From NCBI GenBank assembly GCA_964353255.1, contig CAYGVJ010000053.1:1-34328 (forward strand): a DNA stretch of 34,328 nucleotides, written 5' to 3'. Below, piece by piece: positions 5,963-14,403 of the stretch. This stretch comes from VFZS01 sp964353255. GTDB taxonomy: Bacteria > Acidobacteriota > Terriglobia > Bryobacterales > Bryobacteraceae. The notes below the pieces were generated by a model that had not been told where the DNA came from, made no database searches, and saw nothing but the letters and a program-made list of their open reading frames with translations. Numbering within the stretch: position 1 is the first letter of the stretch; every line of letters begins with the position of its first letter. A program made the position numbers and the translations under genes.

Positions 5963-7270
5963 ATGGCATCCAAGGATCTGAAACCTAGACAGAGACTGGG
6001 GCAGACAGCCGCCTCGCGGAAGAAAAAGATTCTGGGGTGGGCCGCCGTGCTGGTGGCGTGTTCGGGAGGGGGGTACGCGGCCTACCGTTACGGCGGGACC
6101 ACCGAGGTCGAGGTGGCCACGGCGCGGGTTCGCCGTGGAGACTTCGTAATCGCCGTGCGCAGCCGGGGCGAGGTCCGCAGCACCCGCTCCCTGACGCTGA
6201 CTGCTCCGCAGGTGCCCGACCCTCGCATCGTGAAGCTGGCCGAGAGCGGCAAGCCGATCGCCAAAGGCGCCGTGGTGGTGGAGTTCGACACGGCCTCCCA
6301 GGAGCAGTACTACCTGGAGCGCAGTACGACGGTGCGCACCGTGGACAGCGAGATGGTCCAGACCAAGGCCTCGCACCGCATCATCGACGAGACCGACGGC
6401 ATGAACCTGATGCAGGCCGAGTACGACCTGGAGCGGGCTAAGCTGGAGGCCAGCAAGGCCGAGATCCTCTCGGAGATCGAGGGGGCCAAGAACCGCATCA
6501 ACGTAGGCATCTCGGAGGGCGATCTGGATCAAGTCAAGACCACTATCAACGCCCACAAAGTTTCCCAGCAGGCCGACCTGCTGCGCGTCAATCAGCGCAA
6601 GGACAAGGCCGTGCGGGACATGGGGCGCGCCAAAGGGTACCTGGCGAACATGGTTCTGCGGGCGCCCATCGATGGCATCGTGAACCTCCTGCCCAACTTT
6701 CGTTCCGGCGGCTCGTTCGGCTCCCTGCCGCCGGCCTTCAAGGAGGGCGACCGGGCCTGGACAGGCGCCGCCATCGCGGAGATCCCGGACTTGTCGAGCA
6801 TGCGCGTGGAGATCAAGCTGGACGAGGTGGACCGCGGCAAGGTAAAGCTGGGCCAGCAGGTCAGAGTCCGGGCGGATGCGGTGGCGGACCGGGAGTTCCC
6901 GGCGGAGCTGGATTGGATCAGCCCCATCGCCGCGATCGCCTTCCGCGGGCTGGCGGGCAGTGACAAGACTTTTCCGGCCTACGCTACCTTGAAGTTTGTG
7001 GATCCCCGCCTGCGGCCCGGCATGAGCGCCACGGCCGAGATCGTCATCGAGAGCCAGCCGGAGGTGCTGCTGATTCCGGTGCGGGCCAGTTTCGTGTACC
7101 AGGGCAAGCCGGCGGTTTACGTACAACGGGGACAGCAGTTCCTGGTCCGCACCATCACGGTGGGCAAGCGGAATGAGAGCGACATCGTGGTGCTGAGCGG
7201 GCTGCAACCTGGGGAGGTGGTCACGCTGGAGAATCCGTTTGAAGCGGCCAAGCGTGCCAAGAAGCTTTGA
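5963..7270 (+). CDS. HlyD-family efflux adaptor (second of three)
   Basis: This 435-residue membrane-fusion protein has one N-terminal anchor (ILGWAAVLVACSGGGYAAY, about residues 24-42) and the first lipoyl strand set VEVATARVRRGDFVIAV. The second lipoyl motif AKGAVVVEFD is near 110-120, followed by a coiled-coil hairpin (about 125-230). Next come APIDGIVNLLPN and a beta-barrel (MRVEIKLDEVDRGKVKLGQQ), and finally a membrane-proximal domain with IPVRASFVYQGKPAVYV. ATG 5963 has a GGAGGAG sequence about 5 bases upstream; the longer open frame back to 5801 overlaps the previous gene and is not needed. It lies in the same operon as its two paralogues. Confidence 0.85.
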   Translation: MASKDLKPRQRLGQTAASRKKKILGWAAVLVACSGGGYAAYRYGGTTEVEVATARVRRGDFVIAVRSRGEVRSTRSLTLTAPQVPDPRIVKLAESGKPIAKGAVVVEFDTASQEQYYLERSTTVRTVDSEMVQTKASHRIIDETDGMNLMQAEYDLERAKLEASKAEILSEIEGAKNRINVGISEGDLDQVKTTINAHKVSQQADLLRVNQRKDKAVRDMGRAKGYLANMVLRAPIDGIVNLLPNFRSGGSFGSLPPAFKEGDRAWTGAAIAEIPDLSSMRVEIKLDEVDRGKVKLGQQVRVRADAVADREFPAELDWISPIAAIAFRGLAGSDKTFPAYATLKFVDPRLRPGMSATAEIVIESQPEVLLIPVRASFVYQGKPAVYVQRGQQFLVRTITVGKRNESDIVVLSGLQPGEVVTLENPFEAAKRAKKL

Positions 7271-7345
7271 ACGTGGAACGCGGAGCGCCGGAGGCGGGGA
7301 TAGTCCCGCGACCCACGATCCGCCTTCCAGGATCTACGATCTGAA

Positions 7346-9349
7346 ATGAAGAAACTCATATTTCGCAGTTTTCTGCTACTGATCGTTCTAGGGGCGGCCT
7401 ACGGAGCCTACCGCTTCCTCCAGCAACTGCCGCAGCGCCAGCAGCAATTGCCCACCACCAAGGTGCGCCAAGGCGACGTGGTGATTCGCAGCTTCGCCCG
7501 CGGGGAGCTGCGGGCCGTGCGGTCGGCCATGCTGGTAGCCCCCAACCTGTTCGGCACGATCCAGGTCACGCGCCTGGCGGCGCTGGGCGGTTTCGCCAAG
7601 GAAAAAGACCTGGTCGTGGAGTTCGACGACTCGGAAGTGCGTTCCCGGCTGGAGGAGAAGCAACTGGAGATCGAGCAGCTCGACGAGCAGCTCAAGAAAT
7701 CCCAGGCTGACCTAGCGGTCCGCAACAACCAGGACCAGGTGGAGCTGCTGCGCAGCCGTTACGCGGTGCGGCGGGCGGAGCTGGAGGTCCAGCGCGCCCC
7801 GTTGAAGTCCAGCATCGACGCGCGCAAAGATGCGTTGACCTTGCAGGAAGAGCAGCGGCGTCTGAAGCAGTTGGAAAGCGACATCAAGTCCCGCCTGCAA
7901 CAGGCCGAAGCGCAACTGGCCGTGCTCCGGGAACGGAAGAACCGGTCCCTGGTGGAATTGCAGCGGGAACGGCAGCGGCTCCGCCAGGTCAAGCTGCTGG
8001 CCCCGATCAGCGGGCTGGTAGCGATTCGGCAGAGCCGGCCCATGGGCGGCATGTTCTTCCCGGGCATGCAACTTCCCGACATCCGGGAAGGCGACCAAAT
8101 CTTTACCGGGCAGCCGGTGGCCGACGTGCTGGATTTGTCCGAGCTGGAAGTGGCCGCCAAGGTAGGCGAGCTGGATCGCGCCAACCTGCACGAAGGCCAG
8201 GACGTCAACATGCAGCTTGACGCCGTGGCGGGAAAGAAGTTCCACGGCAAGATCAAGAGCCTCAGCGGAACCGCCAGCGCCAACGTGTGGTCCGGAGATC
8301 CGGCGAAGAAATTCGACGTGATCTTCTCGGTGGACATGAAGGAGCTGCTGACCGGGCTGGGCGCCAAGCCCGAGCAGATCCGCAAGGTGCTGGAGACCGC
8401 CGAGCAGAACCGGAAGAAGCCGCCGGTCCCCAGCATGATGGCCAGTTCGATGTTCGCCCTGGGCGGGTCGCCCGGGATGACGGTCATCCAGCAGGGTTCG
8501 GGCGGCGTCCCAGGCGGTGGTGAAGGCGGCGAGCCGCAAACCATCGGGATGCGCGGCGAGGGCGGAGGCCGCGGCGTGAGGAGCTCCGGCGAGCAATCAT
8601 CCGGGGCGGGAGGCACTGAGGGCGAAGGCCAACGCCGCACGATGCGTTTCGGCGGCGGCCAGCTCTCGGAACCGGATCAGAAGAAACTCAAGGAAGCCCT
8701 GGACAAAGCGCTGGGCGGGCGCAGCATGCGGGACCTCAGCTCCGAGGAGCGCCAGCAGATGTTGACCAAGCTCCAGGAAACGCTCAAGCTCCCCGGCATG
8801 ACCGGGCAGCGGTCCGGCGCTTCGGGCCAGGGGCCCTCCGCGGCGGGTGGGGAACATGCCGGCAGGTCGCGCGAGGGCGAAGGCGGCGGGGGCGGAGCCT
8901 CCTCCGGCGGGCCGATGGGCTTGCCTGCCGGGTTCGGCATGGGAGCCGCGCAGCAGTTTAGCGACGCGGACATGGAGAATGCCAAGCTGCCGCCTCCACC
9001 CGAGGAAGAAAGCCAGTTGGAGGTCCTGCTGCGCCCGGGATTGCTGGCCGATGTCGAGATCATCGTCGAGCACCTCACCAACGCCATCCACATCCCGGTG
9101 CAGGCGGTCTTCGAGAAGGACGGCAAGCCCGTGGTCTACGTCAAGACCGGTGAGATTTTCGAGCCACGCGTCATCAAGCCGCTCAAGCGCAGCGAGTCCA
9201 CCATGGTGATCGCCGGGGGGCTCAAGGCGGGAGAAACCATAGCCCTGTCCGACCCGACCGCCAGGAAGGGCGCGAAGAAGAAAGAGGAGAAGTCGGGCGG
9301 CAGCGGTCCGAGCATGCCGGTGGGCGGCGGCGCCCGAGGAGGAGGCTAG
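7346..9349 (+). CDS. HlyD-family efflux adaptor (third of three), with large disordered insert
   Basis: The 667-residue membrane-fusion protein has an N-terminal anchor (LIFRSFLLLIVLGAAYGAY). Lipoyl parts (VRQGDVVIRSFARGELRAV; KEKDLVVEFDDSEV) and a long coiled-coil hairpin rich in Glu/Arg/Gln (about 95-215) follow. Then come LLAPISGLVAIRQ and a barrel domain (LEVAAKVGELDRANLHEGQ). An insert of some 200 residues (about 355-555) interrupts the barrel. It is Gly-rich and contains a helical patch (PDQKKLKEALDKAL, LSSEERQQMLTKLQETL). The barrel resumes at EVLLRPGLLADVEIIV and the protein ends in a Gly/Lys-rich tail. The permease ATG follows the stop by one base. Confidence 0.82.
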   Translation: MKKLIFRSFLLLIVLGAAYGAYRFLQQLPQRQQQLPTTKVRQGDVVIRSFARGELRAVRSAMLVAPNLFGTIQVTRLAALGGFAKEKDLVVEFDDSEVRSRLEEKQLEIEQLDEQLKKSQADLAVRNNQDQVELLRSRYAVRRAELEVQRAPLKSSIDARKDALTLQEEQRRLKQLESDIKSRLQQAEAQLAVLRERKNRSLVELQRERQRLRQVKLLAPISGLVAIRQSRPMGGMFFPGMQLPDIREGDQIFTGQPVADVLDLSELEVAAKVGELDRANLHEGQDVNMQLDAVAGKKFHGKIKSLSGTASANVWSGDPAKKFDVIFSVDMKELLTGLGAKPEQIRKVLETAEQNRKKPPVPSMMASSMFALGGSPGMTVIQQGSGGVPGGGEGGEPQTIGMRGEGGGRGVRSSGEQSSGAGGTEGEGQRRTMRFGGGQLSEPDQKKLKEALDKALGGRSMRDLSSEERQQMLTKLQETLKLPGMTGQRSGASGQGPSAAGGEHAGRSREGEGGGGGASSGGPMGLPAGFGMGAAQQFSDADMENAKLPPPPEEESQLEVLLRPGLLADVEIIVEHLTNAIHIPVQAVFEKDGKPVVYVKTGEIFEPRVIKPLKRSESTMVIAGGLKAGETIALSDPTARKGAKKKEEKSGGSGPSMPVGGGARGGG

Positions 9350-9350
9350 G

Positions 9351-10610
9351 ATGACGAACCCGCTGGCGGGCTACCTGCCCGAGTTGTACATGGGGCTGTC
9401 CAGCCTCCTGGTGCACAAGCTGCGCAGCCTGCTGACCATGCTGGGCATGATCTTCGGGGTGGGCGCGGTGGTGGCCATGCTGTCGATCACGGCCGGCGCG
9501 CAGCAGGAGATGATGAGCTTCATCGACCTGCTGGGCGTCAACAACATCATCGTGGAGGCCAAAGAGGCGGTGGACCGCAACGAGCTTCAGGCCCGGCGGG
9601 CCATGTCGCCGGGACTGACTTTCCGGGACTTCCGGGCCATCCGTGAGAACGTGCCGGGGCTGGAGGCCCTGACCCCGCGGAAGCGGTTCAAGCCCATGCG
9701 GGTGCTGCCCAAGACCAGCCAGGAGATACCGGTGCTGATCGGCGTGCTGCCGAATTTCGCGCACATCAACAACCTGAGGATGGTGGCCGGGCGTTTCTTC
9801 GACGAGCAGGACAACGCGCAGTCGGCGCCAGTGTGCGTGCTGGGCGAATCGCCCAAGGTGAACCTGCTGGGTTACGACGACGCCATAGGCAAGCACGTCA
9901 AGATCAACGACATCTGGCTTCAGGTGATCGGGGTGCTGGCGGCGCAGGCCAGCTCGGAGGGGGAAGCCGAGGGCCTGGAGACGATCAACCGGAACAACAT
10001 GGTGGTGGCGCCGCTGAACACGGTGATGCGGCGTTTCGAGGATACCAACAGTTTCTTGAAGGACGAGATCGACGGCATCTACATCCGGGTGACGCCGAAC
10101 ACGGACTCGATCGAGACGGCCGCCGTGGTGCGAGCCATCCTGAACGCCACGCACAAAGACGCGGGCGACTTCAACGTGGTGGTGCCGGCCGACCTGCTGG
10201 AGCAGAAGCGGCGGACGCAGTTCATCTTCAGCGTGGTGATGATCTGCATCGCCGGGATCTCGCTGCTGGTGGGCGGCATAGGCATCATGAACATCATGCT
10301 GGCCACGGTCCTGGAGCGGACGCGAGAGATCGGGATCCGGCGGGCCATCGGCGCCAAGCAGTCCGACATCATTCGCCAGTTTCTCACTGAGGCGGTGCTG
10401 ATCTCGATCGTGGGCGGGTTGATCGGGATTGGTTTCGGCTTCGGGCTGGCGCGGATCATCGGGGCCGCGGCGGGCTGGGTGACGGTAGTCACGGCCGCCT
10501 CGATTGCGGTGGCGTTCGGCGTCTCGGTAGCTATCGGGTTGCTGTTCGGCATCTACCCGGCGGTACAGGCCGCCAAGCTGGACCCGATCGAGGCCATCCG
10601 TTACGAGTAA
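9351..10610 (+). CDS. MacB-type ABC transporter permease
   Basis: This 419-residue inner-membrane permease of the MacB/FtsX type has TM1 after LLVHKLRSLLTMLGMIFGVG (about residues 20-50). A large periplasmic MacB-PCD-like domain follows (about 50-270), then three C-terminal TMs (about 283-305, 335-360, 375-400) with the conserved ERTREIGIRRAIGAK coupling segment before the third and fourth helices. It ends YPAVQAAKLDPIEAIRYE, typical of the family. Unlike E. coli MacB it has no fused ATPase domain and no separate ATPase gene lies in this operon, so energy must come from an ATPase encoded elsewhere. GAGGAGG lies just upstream of the ATG. Confidence 0.9.
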   Translation: MTNPLAGYLPELYMGLSSLLVHKLRSLLTMLGMIFGVGAVVAMLSITAGAQQEMMSFIDLLGVNNIIVEAKEAVDRNELQARRAMSPGLTFRDFRAIRENVPGLEALTPRKRFKPMRVLPKTSQEIPVLIGVLPNFAHINNLRMVAGRFFDEQDNAQSAPVCVLGESPKVNLLGYDDAIGKHVKINDIWLQVIGVLAAQASSEGEAEGLETINRNNMVVAPLNTVMRRFEDTNSFLKDEIDGIYIRVTPNTDSIETAAVVRAILNATHKDAGDFNVVVPADLLEQKRRTQFIFSVVMICIAGISLLVGGIGIMNIMLATVLERTREIGIRRAIGAKQSDIIRQFLTEAVLISIVGGLIGIGFGFGLARIIGAAAGWVTVVTAASIAVAFGVSVAIGLLFGIYPAVQAAKLDPIEAIRYE

Positions 10611-10621
10611 TGGGAGTTTCG

Positions 10622-10657
10622 CGCCAAGGACGCCAAGGAGACGCCAAGCACGCCAAG
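10622..10657 (+). repeat. Four CGCCAAG heptamer repeats between permease and TolC genes
   Basis: CGCCAAG occurs at 10622, 10631, 10642 and 10651, spaced 9, 11 and 9 bases, inside the 100-bp gap between two genes of the operon. Repeats of this sort (runs of GACGCCAAG) recur between genes in many bacteria; function is unknown. Confidence 0.8.
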
Positions 10658-10710
10658 AGGAAGAAGGAATTCCCGGCGAGGTTGGCGCAAACAAGGTTAC
10701 GAGAACTGAC

Positions 10711-12351
10711 ATGCGATTGAACGTACTGATTTCTGTGACGCTTTGCGCGGCGGGCCTCGGCGCCCAGGAGGCGCCTCTGTTTCCCAGCGCGGCCTATTTC
10801 CGCGATCACTTCACGACGCCCAGGACGCGGGTGGAGCTTCAGCCCCCGGTGCGCTTCGAGGATTTTGTAGTGGACGGGAAGCTGGAACTGTCCCTCCGCT
10901 CCTTCCTGGAGCTGGTGATGGCCAACAATACCGACGTCGCCATCCAGCGGCTGGCGCTGGAGACCCCCCGCAACGCCATCCTGCGGGCTTTCGGGACCTT
11001 CGATCCGACCTTCAACAGCGGCTTCACCGCCACGCGGCAGAAGTCGGCTTCCACCAGCGTGCTCCAGGGCGCGAACCTCCTGAGCAGCTTGAGCCAGCGC
11101 GTGACCACAAGCTACACGCAGACGCTGGACAGCGGCACTCAAGTGACCGTCGGTTTCAACGGCTCGAAGGACTCCTCCAACAACGCCTTCAGCACCTTCA
11201 ACCCGGCGCTGGCGGCCTCGCTTCAGTTCGGCTTCACGCAGCCTCTGCTGCGCAACCGCGGCTCCTACATCACCCGCGTGCCGATCATGATTGCCCGCAG
11301 CCAGTTGCGCAAGACCGAGTACGACCTGCGCGACCAGTTGATGCAACTGATCATGACGACGGAGAACGCCTACTGGGACGTGGTCGAAGCCCGCGAGAAC
11401 CTCAAGGTCCAACGGCAGTACTTGACGCTGACCGAAGAGGCCCTGAAGCGGTCCCAGCAGGAGCTGAAGCTGGGCGCGATCTCCCCGCTGGAGATTTACC
11501 GTCCCGAGCAGCAGGCCGCCACCGCCAGGATCTCCGTGTCGCGCTACGAGTACCTGCTGGCCCAGCGCGAGGACGCCCTGCGGCGGCAGATGGGGGCGGA
11601 CCTGCATCCGGAGGTTCGCAAGCTCCCCATCGTGCTGACCGAGCTGGTCTCGCCGGCCCTAGCCACCGCTCCGCTAGACCAGGAGGCCGCCGTGGAGAAG
11701 GCGCTGGCCGCGCGGCCGGACCTGCGCAGCACCCTGCAAACGCTGGACATCGACGAGTTGAGAATCAAGCAGAGCACCAACACCATCCGGCCTGACCTCT
11801 CGCTCACCGGCAGCTACAGCGGGCAGGGCCGCGGCGGCACCTACTATGACCGAACCAACGTTTTCGGCCAGTCCCAGCTCGTGTCGGTGGTTCCCGGCGG
11901 ATTGGGCGACGCGCTCAACCAGTTGTTCGGATTCAGCCTGCCCACATACTCCTTCGGGCTGACCCTGCGGCTGCCGCTGCGCGATCGCTCGCGGACCGCG
12001 GACCTGGCCGATTCGCTGGTTCAGAAGCGGCTCGACAGTCTGCGCGCCCGCAACCTCGAGCAGCGCATCCGTCAGGAGGTCCTCAACGCCATCAACCAGG
12101 TGGAATCCGCCAAGGAGGGCGTGAAGCTGGCCGAGATCGCTCTGGGGTACGCTCAGAAGCAAGTCGAGGCGGAGCAGAAGCGGTACGATCTGGGCGTCAC
12201 CATCATGTACTTCGTCTTGCAGGCCCAGACCGATCTGGCCAACGCCCAATCCGAGGTAGTGCGCCAGGCCATCAGCTACCGCCGCTACTACCTTACGATG
12301 ATCCGGGTCACCGGCGAGCTGCTGGAGGAACGGGGAGTGGTGGTGCAGTAA
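10711..12351 (+). CDS. TolC-family outer membrane efflux protein
   Basis: The 546-residue product starts with a signal peptide (MRLNVLISVTLCAAGLGAQ). It then shows the two homologous halves of outer-membrane efflux proteins: helical hairpins about residues 65-110 and 190-310 (YDLRDQLMQLIMTTENAYWDV; EEALKRSQQELKLGAISPLE) and about 325-540 (ALAARPDLRSTLQTLDIDELR; AEQKRYDLGV). It would form the trimeric outer-membrane duct that works with the three adaptors and the MacB-type permease encoded upstream. The substrate is unknown. It ends the export operon; mutL follows after 55 bp. Confidence 0.9.
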   Translation: MRLNVLISVTLCAAGLGAQEAPLFPSAAYFRDHFTTPRTRVELQPPVRFEDFVVDGKLELSLRSFLELVMANNTDVAIQRLALETPRNAILRAFGTFDPTFNSGFTATRQKSASTSVLQGANLLSSLSQRVTTSYTQTLDSGTQVTVGFNGSKDSSNNAFSTFNPALAASLQFGFTQPLLRNRGSYITRVPIMIARSQLRKTEYDLRDQLMQLIMTTENAYWDVVEARENLKVQRQYLTLTEEALKRSQQELKLGAISPLEIYRPEQQAATARISVSRYEYLLAQREDALRRQMGADLHPEVRKLPIVLTELVSPALATAPLDQEAAVEKALAARPDLRSTLQTLDIDELRIKQSTNTIRPDLSLTGSYSGQGRGGTYYDRTNVFGQSQLVSVVPGGLGDALNQLFGFSLPTYSFGLTLRLPLRDRSRTADLADSLVQKRLDSLRARNLEQRIRQEVLNAINQVESAKEGVKLAEIALGYAQKQVEAEQKRYDLGVTIMYFVLQAQTDLANAQSEVVRQAISYRRYYLTMIRVTGELLEERGVVVQ

Positions 12352-12406
12352 AGCTCGGGGATCGCGCAGGCCCACGCTCGACGGTCCACGGTCTACAATC
12401 TCCTTA

Positions 12407-14329
12407 GTGGGCCGCATCCGCATCCTCTCTGACGAAGTCATCAACAAGATCGCGGCTGGGGAAGTCGTCGAGCGACCCGCCTCGGTAGTCAAGGAGCTGC
12501 TGGACAACGCGCTGGACGCCGGGGCCACCGAAGTGCGCGTGGAGGTCTCGGGCGGCGGGCGGCGGCTGATGCGGGTGAGCGACAACGGCTGCGGCATGCT
12601 GCGCGACGACGCCCTGCTGGCCTTCGAGCGGCATGCCACCAGCAAGCTCGCGAGCGCGCACGACCTGCTCTCGATCGCCACGCTGGGCTTCCGCGGTGAA
12701 GCTCTACCCTCGATCGCCGCGGTCTGCCGCCTGGTTCTGGAGACGCACGCGGCCGAAGAGACGACCGGGACGCGCGTGGAAGTGGCCGGCGGCCGCATCC
12801 TGCGCGCCGAGGAAACGGCCCTGGCCGCTGGAACGCAGGTGACGGTGCGCGATCTGTTCTACAACGTCCCGGCGCGCAAGAAGTTTCTGCGCTCCGAGCA
12901 GACGGAGCTGGCCCACATCGCCTCCCTGGTGACCCACTACAGCCTGGCTCACCCGGAGAAGACGTTTCTGCTGGCCAGCGACGCCCGCAAGCTGCTGGAC
13001 GTCACCCCGGTGGAGCGGCTGCGGGACCGCCTCTACCAGGTCTTCGGCAGCCGTGTTCTGGAAGAGCTGATCGATCTGGGTGCGCGCGAGCGGCGGCTGG
13101 AGGCCGCCGGCGGCGAGCCGGAGGAATGCGCCACCAAGCTCTTTCGGCTGCGCGGATTCGTCTCGCGGCCCCAGGTGCAGAAGTCCAACCGCAATTCGAT
13201 CTTTCTGTTCGTGAACCGGCGCCTGATCCGCGACCGCCTGCTGCTGCGGGCACTCTCCACCGCTTACCACAACCTCATACCGGCAGGCGCCTTCCCCTTC
13301 GCGCTGCTGTTCCTGGAGTGCGACTCCGACGAGGTGGACGTCAACGTCCATCCGGCCAAAACGGAGGTGCGTTTCCGGCGCCAGTCGTTCGTGCACGATT
13401 TCGTGCGGGACGCGATCCGGGAAGCGCTCATGGAATCCAAGCCGATCTCGGCGCTGCCGCTGCCGGCCCGGGCGCAACCGGCGGCCGAGCTGCCCTACTC
13501 GGAATTCTCACAGCGGCTGGAGGAGCAGCGGTGGAGGGAGTTCCCTTCCGAAACCCCGTCCGCGGCTGTGCCGGAGCTGACCCTGGGACCGACCCGCGGG
13601 CCCGCGCCGCGCCTGGACTTCGGTGGAGCGGGTATCCCGCTAGGCGAAGCGGCGCGCCCGCAGGTGGCGCCGCTGAGGCTGCCGGCCCCGGACACTCACG
13701 GCGGCTTCCCCGCCGAGGCCATGCCGGAGCCCGTCACAAGCATGGCCGAGCTGGCCGACCTGCGCCCGCTCGGGCAGATTCACGAGAGCTTCATCGTGGC
13801 CGCCGGGCGCGACGGCCTGTGGATCGTGGATCAGCACGTGGCCCACGAGCGCGTTCTCTTCGAGAAGATCCTGAAGCAGCAGGCGGCGGGGCGGCTGGAG
13901 CGGCAGCCGCTGCTGGAGCCGCTCATCATCCAGCTCACGCCGGCGCAGGAGGCCGAGTATGCGCGCATCGCCGGGGAGCTGGAGGCCGCCGGCGTCGATG
14001 CGGAGCCTTTCGGAGGCCGGACGCTGGCGGTGAAAGCGGCGCCCGCGGGCGTCGGCGCCGCCGACGTCGAGAAGCTGATCTTCGAGGTTCTGGAGATCGC
14101 CGAGCGGGAGCTGCGGGAAACCTCGCTTGAGGACCTGCGGCGCGCGCTGGCGGCCTCGGTGGCCTGCCGCGCGGCGATCAAGATCAACACGCCGCTGGAC
14201 GCCGCCAAGTGCGCCTGGCTGCTCCGGGCGCTGGCCGCGACCGACTGCCCCATGAGCTGCCCGCACGGCCGCCCCACCGCCCTGCGCTACTCGCTGCGCG
14301 ACATCCTCAAGGGGTTCCAGAGGGTGTAG
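12407..14329 (+). CDS. mutL: DNA mismatch repair protein MutL
   Basis: MutL couples mismatch recognition by MutS to strand incision and excision. Seen: the GHKL ATPase N-terminus with KIAAGEVVERPASVVKELLDN (the catalytic Glu of KEL and the Asn of DN are kept), DNGCGM, ATSKL and GFRGEAL. FVNRR and VHPAKTEVRF follow in the transducer domain, then a Pro-rich linker (about residues 350-445) and the C-terminal dimerisation domain. The C-terminal domain has DQHVAHERVLFE (fits DQHAx2Ex4E with Val for Ala), ACR and CPHGRP, the motifs of endonuclease-type MutL. The start is GTG 12407. The 640-residue length is normal. It converges on the DUF4143 ATPase gene with a 7-bp gap; a decayed copy of its 3' end lies at 15584-15650. 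Confidence 0.95.
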   Translation: MGRIRILSDEVINKIAAGEVVERPASVVKELLDNALDAGATEVRVEVSGGGRRLMRVSDNGCGMLRDDALLAFERHATSKLASAHDLLSIATLGFRGEALPSIAAVCRLVLETHAAEETTGTRVEVAGGRILRAEETALAAGTQVTVRDLFYNVPARKKFLRSEQTELAHIASLVTHYSLAHPEKTFLLASDARKLLDVTPVERLRDRLYQVFGSRVLEELIDLGARERRLEAAGGEPEECATKLFRLRGFVSRPQVQKSNRNSIFLFVNRRLIRDRLLLRALSTAYHNLIPAGAFPFALLFLECDSDEVDVNVHPAKTEVRFRRQSFVHDFVRDAIREALMESKPISALPLPARAQPAAELPYSEFSQRLEEQRWREFPSETPSAAVPELTLGPTRGPAPRLDFGGAGIPLGEAARPQVAPLRLPAPDTHGGFPAEAMPEPVTSMAELADLRPLGQIHESFIVAAGRDGLWIVDQHVAHERVLFEKILKQQAAGRLERQPLLEPLIIQLTPAQEAEYARIAGELEAAGVDAEPFGGRTLAVKAAPAGVGAADVEKLIFEVLEIAERELRETSLEDLRRALAASVACRAAIKINTPLDAAKCAWLLRALAATDCPMSCPHGRPTALRYSLRDILKGFQRV

Positions 14330-14403
14330 CCGCGGTCTACCGCTCCCCGCTGCTCGAGAGCACTTCGATCAACCCCTCCAGGCTGACAAAGCGCACTTCG
14401 ACG
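14263..14403. repeat. Direct repeat A: end of mutL plus end of the ATPase gene
   Basis: This stretch, covering the last codons of mutL and the last codons of the convergent ATPase gene, reappears at 15584-15722, about 80% or more identical by eye, with a 2-base gap between the two stop codons. Period about 1.32 kb. Confidence 0.8.

Noticed and set aside
9222..10712. 496-codon minus-strand ORF opposite the permease gene
   Set aside because: A His/Arg/Asp-rich shadow of the permease and flanking genes, typical of antisense frames in GC-rich DNA.
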